Below are positions 14,871-24,853 of a stretch of DNA of 55,033 nt, piece after piece. The stretch covers positions 1 to 55,033 of the forward strand of contig CAAGBC010000033.1 in the NCBI GenBank assembly GCA_900767955.1, written 5' to 3'. A program made the translations under genes and the position numbers. The notes under the pieces were generated by a model, which did no database searches, had not been told where the DNA came from, and saw only the letters and a list, made by a program, of their open reading frames with translations. Origin of the DNA: Spirochaetia bacterium (GTDB taxonomy: Bacteria; Spirochaetota; Spirochaetia; Treponematales; Treponemataceae). Position 1 is the first letter of the stretch. Each line of letters opens with the position of its first letter.

Positions 14871-16695
14871 GTTTTTTTACCTCATCAAGAGTTTTATCAC
14901 CTAATACAACATCTTTGCTTTCTTTTGACTTTTTAGTTTTATCTGACTTTGTTGCTTTTGCAGATTTTTCTGTATTTTCAGAAGTTTTATCTGCATCATT
15001 TTGTTCAGCTGTTTCTTCTGGGTCTTTTTGATTTGGATATTTTATTCTGTTATGATGATATCCAACTAAAATTGGAACAAAAACTTCTTTTACTTTTGTA
15101 ATATCTCTAAAAGTCAATTCACAACAATCAAGTTGTTTATTTTCTAGTTTTGCGTTTATTAATGTTTGAATAAATTTTTCAAGGCGTTCTTCTGTTGGAT
15201 TTTCCAAAGAACGACAAGCAGCTTCTACTGTATCAGCAATCATTACAACTGCAGCTTCTTTTGAAACTGGAGGATTTCCGTAGTATGAATAATCTTCTGG
15301 ATTTACATCTGGATTTTCTTCTTTTGCTTTTTCATAAAAATATGAAATTAAACTATTTCCGTGATGTTGTTCAATTATTTCAATAATCTGGCGTGGCAAA
15401 TGTAATTGATGTGCTTTTTCTACACCTTTTCTGATGTGACTACGAATTACAGAAACATATAATGCTGGTGTTAAATCGTATGTTTCGCCAGCAACATGAT
15501 TTTCTACAAAATATTCGCTTTTGTCTAATTTTCCAATATCGTGGTAATAAGCCCCAACTCTTGCAACTAAAGCGTTTGCACCAATTTCACGACAAGCACT
15601 TTCTGCTAACTGAGCAACCATAAGCGAATGATTATAAGTTCCACTTGCAGAAATCAACATTTTTTTCATCAATGGATTATTTAAATCACTTAAATCCATC
15701 AATCTGAACACAGAAGCTGTATTTAACATAAATTCCACAGGAGTTAAAAATCCTAATGCAAGAATTCCAGAAATAAATCCATTAAATGCAACTCCAATTA
15801 AAACTATTGGCAAGCGATTAAATACTTCATTAAAAATTACAGAAAGAATAACTATCATCATTGTGTCAATTAAAGCCAAAATGATTGATACAACAACCAT
15901 GTCAATTCTTCGTTCTATTTTGCGCACTATCATTGAAGCAGAAACACATGATGCTAATGTAAATAAGAATGGAACTACACAACTTGGTGTAATATTAAAA
16001 CTTCCAAAGAATGTTGCATTGAATACGCCCAAGGACAACATAAATGAAAAGAACACAGCAGATAATTGTCCGTATAAAATTGCTTCTATTAATACGAATA
16101 ATGCTGCAGGAATTATTATTACAATCGAAAATGGTGAAGAAAATATTTGTGTTTTTGAACCAAAAGCTGTCATTCCATAAACGACTAAAAAACACACAAC
16201 TTGGAAAATTATTTCTCTAATTAAAATTTTTCTTCCAAAAGGAACAAATGCAAAAAGCATAAACCACAAAGTCATTAACAAAAGCAAAAATAACTCTGAA
16301 TTTGCAAAACTTCTTATGTCAATGTACATTGGTGATTCAGACATTTTCTTTAATTTTGCATAATCATCTTCTGAAATTGGAAATCCTTTTCTGATGATTT
16401 TTTCGCCTTCTTCAATGAATACAGGATTCATTTCATCTGCAGGAATTGATTTATTTGCCTGAATTGTTCTATCGGCAACTTGCCCTACTTCAAATTCTTC
16501 AAGATTAAAAGAAGCAATTGTTTTGCCTGTTGCCACATTAAAAAAGTTTATTGCTGATGCAGCTAAAAATCCAATTGTCATAAGTAAAATTACAGAATAA
16601 TGGGCTTTTACATAATTCTTGAATTTTTCAGCAAATTTTTGTACTCCCTTTTTTTCTTGTACGCTATTGTTCAAATTCATTTTTTTCATTTTCAT
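14863..16695 (-). CDS. 7TM-HD family cyclic-di-AMP phosphodiesterase (PgpH-like)
   Basis: This membrane protein of about 610 residues belongs to the 7TMR-HD family, whose characterised members (PgpH) hydrolyse c-di-AMP. Layout: one TM (about 34-54), an extracytoplasmic segment of only about 80 residues (55-133), roughly seven TM helices (134-320), and a cytoplasmic HD domain. That domain has H356 in YNHSLMVAQLAE, HD at 385-386 in YYHDIGKL, then HI near 435 and IIEQHHGNSL. A Lys/Glu-rich tail ends it. The sensor segment is much shorter than the family's usual outer domain of about 200-270 residues. Three ATGs (16695, 16689, 16680) lie inside the end of phoH, and none has a clear ribosome binding site. 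c-di-AMP as substrate is inferred from the family. Confidence 0.87.
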   Translation of the reverse strand: MKMKKMNLNNSVQEKKGVQKFAEKFKNYVKAHYSVILLMTIGFLAASAINFFNVATGKTIASFNLEEFEVGQVADRTIQANKSIPADEMNPVFIEEGEKIIRKGFPISEDDYAKLKKMSESPMYIDIRSFANSELFLLLLMTLWFMLFAFVPFGRKILIREIIFQVVCFLVVYGMTAFGSKTQIFSSPFSIVIIIPAALFVLIEAILYGQLSAVFFSFMLSLGVFNATFFGSFNITPSCVVPFLFTLASCVSASMIVRKIERRIDMVVVSIILALIDTMMIVILSVIFNEVFNRLPIVLIGVAFNGFISGILALGFLTPVEFMLNTASVFRLMDLSDLNNPLMKKMLISASGTYNHSLMVAQLAESACREIGANALVARVGAYYHDIGKLDKSEYFVENHVAGETYDLTPALYVSVIRSHIRKGVEKAHQLHLPRQIIEIIEQHHGNSLISYFYEKAKEENPDVNPEDYSYYGNPPVSKEAAVVMIADTVEAACRSLENPTEERLEKFIQTLINAKLENKQLDCCELTFRDITKVKEVFVPILVGYHHNRIKYPNQKDPEETAEQNDADKTSENTEKSAKATKSDKTKKSKESKDVVLGDKTLDEVKKHG

Positions 16696-17650
16696 ACGCT
16701 TTTACAATCTTTTTTACAAGAGGATTTCTAACTACATCTTCAGCAGATAATTCCATCATGCCAATGTCGCTAATTGAAGATAATAATTTTTTGCTATGAA
16801 TTAATCCTGATGTAACTCGTTTTGGAAGATCTATTTGCGTAATATCTCCTGTTACAAAAACTTTTGAACCTTCACCCATACGAGTAAGGAACATTTTCAT
16901 TTGCTCTATTGTTGTATTTTGTGCTTCATCTAAAATAATTATGCTATTATTTAAAGTTCTACCACGCATATACGCTAATGGAGCAATTTCTATAATTTCT
17001 GATTCAATTAAACGCTTTACTGTATCTCTTGGTAAAACTGTTTCCATTGCATCATAAAAAGGTCTTAAATAGGGATTAATTTTTTGTTCCAAATCACCTG
17101 GCAAATATCCCAAACTTTCACCAGCTTCTACTACTGGTCGTGAAATTATTAATTTTGAATATTGATGTGTCAAAACATATCTTAATGCTTCAGCAACTGC
17201 TAAAAAAGTTTTTCCACTTCCTGCAGCGCCTGTACAAAAAACCATATCACGACTTCTTAATAATTTTATGTAATCTGCTTGATGTTGTGTATGTGGATAT
17301 ATTTTTCTGATAGCCCCAGGAACTAATATTGACATTTGTTCCATATCGGCATGGTGTTCGATATTTAACACAGAAGTGATTATATCTGTTGCGTTTTTTT
17401 CACCATCATTAATTTCATCAATTATTCTATCTATAATGAATCTAAATTTTTGTTGAATTGAAGGGTCATCATTATCTACAGAAAGTTCGTTTCCTCGTGT
17501 AAATACAGGGACACCTAAATGTTCTTCAATGAGTTTTAAATTTTTATCATTTGTACCACAAACACAAGATAAAACATCTGCATCTGGTACAATTATCGTA
17601 TATTCTGAATTCACTATTTCAATTGTAAGCAAGCGCCTATTTGTTGTCAA
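16664..17650 (-). CDS. phoH: PhoH family ATPase
   Basis: This 328-residue PhoH-type P-loop protein is thought to act as an RNA helicase or ATPase in RNA handling with YbeY. An N-terminal KH-like segment (about 10-75) is followed by the ATPase core, with Walker A TGAAGSGKT (140-148), LIISRPVVEAGESLGYLPGD near 175, Walker B SIIILDEAQNTT near 222, and FVTGDITQIDLP near 255. The ORF begins at a TTG (17650); a TTG seven codons later is an alternative, and I see no ATG in frame before the KH-like region. It overlaps pgpH by 32 bases, consistent with co-transcription. The start is the only uncertain point. Confidence 0.92.
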   Translation of the reverse strand: MTTNRRLLTIEIVNSEYTIIVPDADVLSCVCGTNDKNLKLIEEHLGVPVFTRGNELSVDNDDPSIQQKFRFIIDRIIDEINDGEKNATDIITSVLNIEHHADMEQMSILVPGAIRKIYPHTQHQADYIKLLRSRDMVFCTGAAGSGKTFLAVAEALRYVLTHQYSKLIISRPVVEAGESLGYLPGDLEQKINPYLRPFYDAMETVLPRDTVKRLIESEIIEIAPLAYMRGRTLNNSIIILDEAQNTTIEQMKMFLTRMGEGSKVFVTGDITQIDLPKRVTSGLIHSKKLLSSISDIGMMELSAEDVVRNPLVKKIVKAYENEKNEFEQ

Positions 17651-17670
17651 GCATGGCTAAATCACAACTT

Positions 17671-20600
17671 TTAAGGGTTCAACTTCCATTCTCCATAATC
17701 ATCTACGATTTCTGCTTTCATACTTGCCATTGGTCGCCATGAAATAGCAATTGTAACATAAGGATTAAAATCGTATGTAGTTTTTCCGTTTTCTGTAAGA
17801 ATTCTAGGTTCAATTTTGAATGAAGTGCTAAAATCCCAGTCGTGTAATTCATGTGTTATATCAAAGCGTAAACTTTTTAACTTAAAACCAGAAGCTTTTC
17901 TTAAACTTTCATCATCAAATCTAAAGGAATTCATTAAATCAACAAAAATATTTTTTTCACCAGGAATGTCAATTTCTTTTCCAAAGTATCTATATAAAAC
18001 AGAGTTTCTTGAAGATGATGAAAAAGATATATTCAAGAATTCGTTGATTTTAAATGTAATTGATGGATTAAATAAGAAATAACTATTTGTTGGTCTTATT
18101 AAATCTGCAACTATACTTGTAGATAATCCCATATTTAAACTAACACGATTTTTCCAAGTGTATAAAGTTACGCTAGATGGAGCATAAGCCAAAGAAAATG
18201 AATATGGCAAAAATGCTTTATTATCTGTTCCAGAACGAGCCTTCCATCCTGTTTGTTCATCAAAATCATATATTGTTGTATATGACATATTGTAAGCTAA
18301 TTGCAAACCTTTCCATGTAAGAGCAAGTTTAAAAGAATCATTATAATTTTCTTCCAAATTGTAGTTATATGATTCAGAAAGTTTTAATGAATTATTAAAC
18401 AATGACAATGTGAAATTCTGGCGAATTGGCTGTTTTACCCAAGTTTCGTCTGTTGCACTTTTTTGTTTAAAGCCTGTTTCAAAAGAAAATGTTGTATATG
18501 GGAAAGTTAATTTTAATGTTCCGTAATATTGTTCTGGCTGTGGAGATAATGTTGTTGTCAAAGTTAATGATTGTGAAAATTTATTATCTTTTTGGTTTGT
18601 GGCAAAAGTAAAATCAAGTGAGTTTGTTGTAATTGAATCTGGGTCTGACCAGTCTGTTGTTAAATATTCCCATTCTGGATTTTCTTCATCACCAATAAAG
18701 TTTGTTCTAACCATTTTAATTGTAGAACGCCATGTAATTCCTGTGTTTTTAAATCCATCTATATAAAAGAAAGGTTTTACAGAAATTGAATTTGTATTTG
18801 TTAAATCTCTTTTTTCTGCGGCATAGTCAGTTTTTCGTAAGTTTGCAGCAGCTTCTTCTGTATAACCGCCTTTTACTTCATCTGTAGAAATAAATGGGTG
18901 CTTTTGGAACACAGGATTAAAGGAATATGAATTATTTGCAGAAATAAAACTTCCACCGTAGCCAAATGTATTATTCAATGTAATTGGCACTTTGAATGTA
19001 TACATTGAAGAACGCAAATTATTCCATTCAAAATCTTCTGGCTTTTTTAAATATGATGAAGATTGTGGATATGCCAACTGTGATGTAAATGAAGGTTTTA
19101 TAGAATATTGTGAAGAAAATGTAATTCCCGGAATTGTAGTTTGAGACACTGATGAAGTATTCATTGTTGGGAAAGAATTTTTATCAAATAATTCTAATTC
19201 ATCTTCTTGATTATTTTTATCATTATTTGTTGCTGTTTCGGAAGCAGTTTCTTCTGATGCAGCTAAAAGTTCCTTTTGTTTTTGTTCTAATTCTTTTTGC
19301 TTTTGTTTTTCGGTTTTTAATTCTTCTGGCAAATAAAATTCCCCAATAAAAGTAGGAGCTTTTGTATTTGTTGTTGTATTATTTTTTAATGGCCAAGAAA
19401 AAAGTGTTCCAGACAAATTTGCTGAAACATTTGCAGGAGTTACCTGTGATGGATAATAAAACTTTTTCTGAGGTGTATTGCTTTTCCATTCATTAAAATC
19501 AGCAGCATCCACATCGGAATTTGTTAATTCTGTTGCAGTCATTGTAGAAAATGCAACTGATGAACTTAAATTGAATGAAAGTGAATTAACATAAGGTTTT
19601 ATTACTTTTGGCAAAGGCACTGAATAGGAACTGTTAAGTGTCCATGAAAATGAAGAAATTTCATTAACTGTATCATCATCATCATCACCTGCAGCTGATT
19701 CTGTTAAGTAACTAATCCAGTCCATTGTTTCGTTGCGTTCAGAAAAATCGTTATTAAAATATGGATCAGAATACACAGGAAGAGACATATTCAAAGTAAA
19801 AGGTTTGCTCATTGAAAATTTTAAATTGGCTCCATAACGGAATGGCAATTCAAAACCTAATAAATTTGATTCATCTTGATATTTTATTCCTTTTTGTGTG
19901 GAATAAGCTGAATATTCTGTTCCATTTTTGAAAATTGTATTTGTAAAACCTAATTTTGCAGAAAATTCCAAATTGTTTATAATCTTTTTAGGTTTTACAA
20001 CGCCTTCTAATCCGACCATAATTCCCAAATTGGAATACCAATCGCCCAAAAGTTTTACATAATTAGAAGTATCACCAGAAAAATCTTTATCCAAGTTATG
20101 CAACATCAAGCCTTCTAATTTTTGTTCCTTTAAGGTGGATGGACGAATAAAGTTGAACAAAGCTTTTATTTTTTCTGTACTATCGCTGTCATCTGCAGAA
20201 GTTGAAGATGATGTATCAAGTGGTTTTCGACCCAAAAGATATGTTGTTGTCTGAACTGAATACCCTTCTCTTTTTGTATAATTAAAAACTGGATTGAATA
20301 TCAATTCGTCTTTTGGATAATAAAACGCTGGCAAATACAAAACAGGAATTACGCCTACATAAAATAAGGCATTAAAAAATGCAAATTCACCACCAGGCAA
20401 AAGCCAAATTCTACTAGCTTTAATATTCCAGTGTGGATTTTCGTCATCACAAAATGTCAGAACACCATTTTTAAAAGCGATTGTATTTGATTCACTTCTT
20501 CCAAAAATATCAGAAGCAACAACAAGTGTGGAACCAGAAGGCAAATTCAAAGCATCTGACTGAGTTTGAACAACACGACCGTCGTCAAAAATTCCTTCCA

Positions 20601-20976
20601 ATGTGGAAGCATTAAACATTAATGACAATGCTGTAACAGTTTGACCACCAGAATTAGCAGTAGTTTGTTCCAAAGAAACATTTCCGTCTGCATAAATCAT
20701 TTCTGTTACACGGTCGTATTTTATTGTATCAGAAGAAATAATATTTTTTGTAGAACCTTTTGCTACAGAAATTTTTACATTTCCTGACAAAAATATACAA
20801 TCGTTTCCAGTTTCTTTATCTTTTTCATATTTTGTTGATTTTGCGTTTTCGATTGTAATTACAGTTCTATTCTCTTGGGAATCTTGAGCAAATACATTGC
20901 CCAAAGCAAAAACGCTAAAAACAATAGCAAATAGAGAAATAATAAAATGTTTATTTATACGAAAAAGACTTTTCAA
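17671..20976 (-). CDS. lptD: LptD/OstA-like outer-membrane protein
   Basis: This 1101-residue exported protein has a signal peptide cut after Ala30 (VFAQ). Next is an OstA/LptA-like beta-jellyroll (about 38-180, with IFLSGNVKISV, IYADGNVSLEQ and GIFDDGRVVQ). The LptD signature ENPHWNIKASRIWLLPGGEFAFFNALFYVGVIPVLYLPAFYYPKD then leads to a long beta-rich C-terminus. That region has many alternating aromatic strands, a Ser/Thr/Gln-rich insertion near 580-640, and ends WKLNP, as expected for a barrel. LptD inserts lipopolysaccharide into the outer membrane. Many treponemes lack classical LPS, so another glycolipid may be the cargo. It starts at TTG 20976, 13 bases after uvrA, the same neighbour I recall in T. 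pallidum (TP0514/TP0515). Confidence 0.88.
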   Translation of the reverse strand: MKSLFRINKHFIISLFAIVFSVFALGNVFAQDSQENRTVITIENAKSTKYEKDKETGNDCIFLSGNVKISVAKGSTKNIISSDTIKYDRVTEMIYADGNVSLEQTTANSGGQTVTALSLMFNASTLEGIFDDGRVVQTQSDALNLPSGSTLVVASDIFGRSESNTIAFKNGVLTFCDDENPHWNIKASRIWLLPGGEFAFFNALFYVGVIPVLYLPAFYYPKDELIFNPVFNYTKREGYSVQTTTYLLGRKPLDTSSSTSADDSDSTEKIKALFNFIRPSTLKEQKLEGLMLHNLDKDFSGDTSNYVKLLGDWYSNLGIMVGLEGVVKPKKIINNLEFSAKLGFTNTIFKNGTEYSAYSTQKGIKYQDESNLLGFELPFRYGANLKFSMSKPFTLNMSLPVYSDPYFNNDFSERNETMDWISYLTESAAGDDDDDTVNEISSFSWTLNSSYSVPLPKVIKPYVNSLSFNLSSSVAFSTMTATELTNSDVDAADFNEWKSNTPQKKFYYPSQVTPANVSANLSGTLFSWPLKNNTTTNTKAPTFIGEFYLPEELKTEKQKQKELEQKQKELLAASEETASETATNNDKNNQEDELELFDKNSFPTMNTSSVSQTTIPGITFSSQYSIKPSFTSQLAYPQSSSYLKKPEDFEWNNLRSSMYTFKVPITLNNTFGYGGSFISANNSYSFNPVFQKHPFISTDEVKGGYTEEAAANLRKTDYAAEKRDLTNTNSISVKPFFYIDGFKNTGITWRSTIKMVRTNFIGDEENPEWEYLTTDWSDPDSITTNSLDFTFATNQKDNKFSQSLTLTTTLSPQPEQYYGTLKLTFPYTTFSFETGFKQKSATDETWVKQPIRQNFTLSLFNNSLKLSESYNYNLEENYNDSFKLALTWKGLQLAYNMSYTTIYDFDEQTGWKARSGTDNKAFLPYSFSLAYAPSSVTLYTWKNRVSLNMGLSTSIVADLIRPTNSYFLFNPSITFKINEFLNISFSSSSRNSVLYRYFGKEIDIPGEKNIFVDLMNSFRFDDESLRKASGFKLKSLRFDITHELHDWDFSTSFKIEPRILTENGKTTYDFNPYVTIAISWRPMASMKAEIVDDYGEWKLNP

Positions 20977-20989
20977 TTTATATACGGCG

Positions 20990-23836
20990 TTATGCCTTCT
21001 CCAACATTTCTTTTATAAATTGGCCTGTAAAAGAATTTTCACATTTTGCAACTTCTTCTGGAGTTCCGCTTGCAATAATATTTCCACCACGGAACCCACC
21101 TTCTGGGCCTAAGTCAAATATGTAATCTGCTTGGCAAATTACATCAAGATTGTGTTCTATCATTATAACGGAATTTCCTTGCTCGACAAGACGCTGAATA
21201 ACTTCCATTAACTGTTTTACATCAGCAAAATGAAGTCCTGTAGTTGGTTCATCCATTATGTATAATGTTTTTCCTGTAGAAACACGGGCAAGTTCATTTG
21301 CAAGTTTTACACGCTGAGCTTCTCCACCACTTAAAGTTAAGGCAGATTGTCCCAACTGAATATAACCTAAACCAACAGATTTTAGTGTTTCTAATTTTCT
21401 GGAAATATGTGGAATTGAAGCAAAAAAATCACAAGCTTCTTCAATTGACATATTCAAAACATCGTTGATTGATTTTCCTTTGTATAAAACATCAAGTGTT
21501 TCTTTATTAAAGCGTTTTCCTGAACAAACATCACACTGAATATAAACATCAGGCAAAAAGTTCATTTCTATTGTAATTGTTCCAGAACCTTGACAATTTT
21601 CACAGCGACCGTCTTTTACATTAAAACTAAATCGTCCAGGAGTCCAACCTTTTGCTTTTGCTTCTGGCATTGAGGCATACAAGTCTCTGATTGCGCTAAA
21701 AACACCAACATAAGTTGCAGGATTTGAACGAGGAGTTCTTCCGATTGGGCTTTGGTCAATATTTATTACTTTATCAATGTATTCTGCGCCTTCTATACTT
21801 TTGTAAGCACCAACATTGTATTTTGTTCGCATTACTTCATTGCTTAAATATGGATATAAAACATCACTTAATAATGTAGATTTTCCAGAACCAGAAACAC
21901 CTGTGATACAAGTAAATGTTCCTAAAGGAATATCAAGATTAACATTTTTTAAGTTATGTTCTGTAACGCCTTTTATTGAAATAAATTTTCCGTTGCCACT
22001 ACGACGCTTTGAAGGAATATCCATTCGCAAAGTGCCAGCCAAATATTGACCTGTTACGCTATTTGCAACTTTCATTACTTCTTCTGGAGTTCCTGCTGCC
22101 ACAACATTTCCACCGTGAATTCCAGCCCCTGGCCCAATATCCACAAGGAAGTCTGCTGTACGCAAAGTTTGTTCATCGTGTTCAACAACAATTACTGTAT
22201 TTCCTTGGTCACGCAAATAAGTTAATGTATCTACAAGTTTTTGATTATCACGCTGATGTAAACCGATTGAAGGTTCATCAAGAATGTACATTACACCAGT
22301 CAAACTAGAACCAATTTGTGTTGCCAAACGAATTCGCTGAGCTTCACCACCACTTAATGTTTCTGCAGCCCGTTCCAAAGTTAAATAATCTAATCCCACA
22401 TCTTTTAAGAATTTTAAGCGAGATTTTATTTCTTTCATTACTTGGGAAGCAATTTGTTTTTCGGAATTTGTTAATTCAAGACTATCAAAAAATTCTATTG
22501 ATTGTGCTACAGAAAATTCAGTTAGCTCATATATGTTTTTGCCATTAATTGTAACACCTAAAGCTTCTGGTCTAAGTCGTTTGCCATTGCAAGATGTACA
22601 CAAAGTTTTTGACATATATTTTTCTAAATTTGTTTTCATTTGGTCGCCCCATGCTTCTACATAGCGGCGTTTCATATCTCCAAATACACCAGGCCAAGGC
22701 TGATCGTAAACTGAATGACCTTCTCCACTTTGTTTTGTGTATTCAAAATGAATTTTTTCTTCCCCTGTACCATACAACAAAACATTGCGCTGTAATTCTG
22801 TTAATTCACAAATAGGAGTATCTAACGAAAATTCATAAGCATCTGCCAAGCCCTGAAAACGACTTCTATTCCAAGCGGAACTAGGATTATATGGCAATAT
22901 TGCGTAATCATTAAATGATTTAGTTTCATCTGGAATCATTAATGATAAATCAAATTCCATTTTTTCACCAAGACCTGTACATTCAGGACAAGCACCAAAT
23001 GGATTGTTAAAAGAAAATAAACGAGGCTGCAATTCTGGAATAGAAATTCCACAATCAGGACAAGCGTTTTTTTGTGAAAAGAATACTTCTGTTTCTTCTG
23101 TTTCTGTTTTTTTGGAAACAACAATACTGCCATTGGAATTTGCCAAAGCTGTTTCTACTGAATCTGCAAGTCGTTTTCTGACTTCTGATGACAAAATAAT
23201 TCTATCTACAATTATTTCTATTGTATGTTTTTTTTGCTTATCTAGTTTAATTGGTTCATCAAGGCTTGTTACAACACCATCAATTCTTGCACGCACAAAA
23301 CCTGATTTTTTTGCATCATCAATGATTTTTTGATGTTCACCTTTTTTTCCTTTGATAACTGGGGCCATAATTTGAATTTTTGTTCCTTCTGGCCACTGCA
23401 TAATTGAATCAATAATTTGGTCAACTGATTGTTCGCGAATTTCTCTGCCACATTCAGGACAATGAGGCTGTCCAATGCGTGCAAACAAAAGGCGATAATA
23501 ATCGTATATTTCTGTGATTGTTCCAACTGTTGAACGAGGATTTTTATTTGTTGATTTTTGTTCAATAGAAATCGCAGGAGAAAGACCTTCTATTAAATCA
23601 ACATCAGGTTTATCCATGCTTCCCAAAAACTGACGAGCATAAGAAGAAAGGCTTTCCATGTAACGGCGCTGACCTTCTGCAAAAAGCGTATCAAAAGCTA
23701 GGGAACTTTTTCCAGAACCAGAAAGCCCCGAAATTACAACAAGTTTATTGCGTGGTAATTCCACATCAATATTTTTTAAGTTATGTTCTCTTGCGCCACG
23801 AATGACTATTTTTTCGTTATTAAATATATTACTCAC
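20990..23836 (-). CDS. uvrA: Excinuclease ABC subunit A
   Basis: UvrA, the damage-recognition ATPase of nucleotide excision repair, is 948 residues here, the family's normal size. Two ABC cassettes are complete: SGLSGSGKSSLAF near residue 34 and TGVSGSGKSTLLSDV near 640, with signature sequences TLSGGEAQRIRLATQ and TLSGGEAQRVKLANE and Walker B VMYILDEPSIGL and LYIMDEPTTGL. Zinc-finger cysteines are present (CPECGREI, CPDCGISI..CPECTGLG, CENCQGSG..CDVCSG). The start is GTG at 23836 without a strong ribosome site. It lies 24 bases after rfbD. No SOS-type operator is obvious. Confidence 0.97.
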   Translation of the reverse strand: MSNIFNNEKIVIRGAREHNLKNIDVELPRNKLVVISGLSGSGKSSLAFDTLFAEGQRRYMESLSSYARQFLGSMDKPDVDLIEGLSPAISIEQKSTNKNPRSTVGTITEIYDYYRLLFARIGQPHCPECGREIREQSVDQIIDSIMQWPEGTKIQIMAPVIKGKKGEHQKIIDDAKKSGFVRARIDGVVTSLDEPIKLDKQKKHTIEIIVDRIILSSEVRKRLADSVETALANSNGSIVVSKKTETEETEVFFSQKNACPDCGISIPELQPRLFSFNNPFGACPECTGLGEKMEFDLSLMIPDETKSFNDYAILPYNPSSAWNRSRFQGLADAYEFSLDTPICELTELQRNVLLYGTGEEKIHFEYTKQSGEGHSVYDQPWPGVFGDMKRRYVEAWGDQMKTNLEKYMSKTLCTSCNGKRLRPEALGVTINGKNIYELTEFSVAQSIEFFDSLELTNSEKQIASQVMKEIKSRLKFLKDVGLDYLTLERAAETLSGGEAQRIRLATQIGSSLTGVMYILDEPSIGLHQRDNQKLVDTLTYLRDQGNTVIVVEHDEQTLRTADFLVDIGPGAGIHGGNVVAAGTPEEVMKVANSVTGQYLAGTLRMDIPSKRRSGNGKFISIKGVTEHNLKNVNLDIPLGTFTCITGVSGSGKSTLLSDVLYPYLSNEVMRTKYNVGAYKSIEGAEYIDKVINIDQSPIGRTPRSNPATYVGVFSAIRDLYASMPEAKAKGWTPGRFSFNVKDGRCENCQGSGTITIEMNFLPDVYIQCDVCSGKRFNKETLDVLYKGKSINDVLNMSIEEACDFFASIPHISRKLETLKSVGLGYIQLGQSALTLSGGEAQRVKLANELARVSTGKTLYIMDEPTTGLHFADVKQLMEVIQRLVEQGNSVIMIEHNLDVICQADYIFDLGPEGGFRGGNIIASGTPEEVAKCENSFTGQFIKEMLEKA

Positions 23837-23860
23837 AATTTTACCAATTTATTTAACAAT

Positions 23861-24739
23861 TTATTTTATTGAAAATAACGGACTATTCATAAAAACATTA
23901 AGGCTTTCATTCCACATTGGTAATGCAATTCCTAATGCTTGCTGAATTTTTTCTTTACTCAAAACTGAATAAGCAGGTCTTTTTGCTTTTGTAGGAAATT
24001 CATCAGTTGAACAAGGATTTATTTTACATTCGTTAGAAAGTTTTCCTATTGCTTTTCCTTGTTTGTAAATTTCACAAGCAAAATCGTACCATGTAATTTC
24101 GCCCAAATCTGTACAATGATATATTCCACAAGGAATTTGATTTTTAGAAGTTATTGTTTTGATTACACAATTTGCTAAATCACCAGCAAATGTTGGAGTT
24201 CCTTTTTGGTCGCTTACAACAGAAAGTTCTTGTTTTGATTCCATAAGTTTTAGCATTGTATAAACAAAGTTTTTTCCGTCATAACCATAAAGCCATGCTG
24301 TACGGAAAATGTAATATTCACATCCTGAATCAATTACAGATTTTTCTCCATCGGCTTTTGTTTGACCATAAACACCAATTGGTTTTACATCCATATCTTC
24401 TGTGTAAGGTGTAGTTCCAGTTCCATCAAAAACATAATCTGTTGAAATATGTATCATTTTGGCATTGATTTTTTTTGCCACTGATGAAATATTTTTTGGC
24501 CCAATATTGTTTAGCAAATTAGCAAAATCTTTATCATCTTCAGCTTTGTCAACAGCAGTGTATGCACTACAATTTATAATCCAATCAATTTTTGGATTTT
24601 TATTAGCAAAATCTTCTAATACTTCAAGTTTTGTAATGTCTACATCAATATCAGTTCCGATATAATCAATATTGCTATTTTTTAACTGTCTTGCAATTTC
24701 TGTTCCTAACATTCCTTTGCAACCAATAAGCCAAACCAT
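23861..24739 (-). CDS. rfbD: dTDP-4-dehydrorhamnose reductase
   Basis: This 292-residue RmlD/RfbD-type reductase makes dTDP-L-rhamnose, the last step of the pathway, using NAD(P)H. The Rossmann motif GCKGMLGTEIA is at residues 7-17, D-I-D-V-D near 35, the NCSAYTAVDKAE motif near 58, the STDYVFDG motif near 98, and the catalytic YGQTKADGEK (Y-x3-K) near 129. RTAWLYG and the substrate segment near 225 are also typical. GAGG precedes the ATG at 24739. The other rml genes are not in this window, and rfbD is apart from the polysaccharide locus, so rhamnose may also serve other glycans. The 114 bases upstream hold nothing recognisable. Confidence 0.92.
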   Translation of the reverse strand: MVWLIGCKGMLGTEIARQLKNSNIDYIGTDIDVDITKLEVLEDFANKNPKIDWIINCSAYTAVDKAEDDKDFANLLNNIGPKNISSVAKKINAKMIHISTDYVFDGTGTTPYTEDMDVKPIGVYGQTKADGEKSVIDSGCEYYIFRTAWLYGYDGKNFVYTMLKLMESKQELSVVSDQKGTPTFAGDLANCVIKTITSKNQIPCGIYHCTDLGEITWYDFACEIYKQGKAIGKLSNECKINPCSTDEFPTKAKRPAYSVLSKEKIQQALGIALPMWNESLNVFMNSPLFSIK

Positions 24740-24853
24740 AAAAACCTCAAAAATTCCTTAAAAGATATGTTGTTTTAGTTTAATGATATATTTTAAAATT
24801 ATCAATTAGTAATAGATAGTAACAGATGACAAGAACTAGCAACAAAACACCAA

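Noticed and set aside
24740..24853. Small RNA or gene between rfbD and addA
   Set aside because: 114 AT-rich bases without hairpin, ribosome site or open frame of note.
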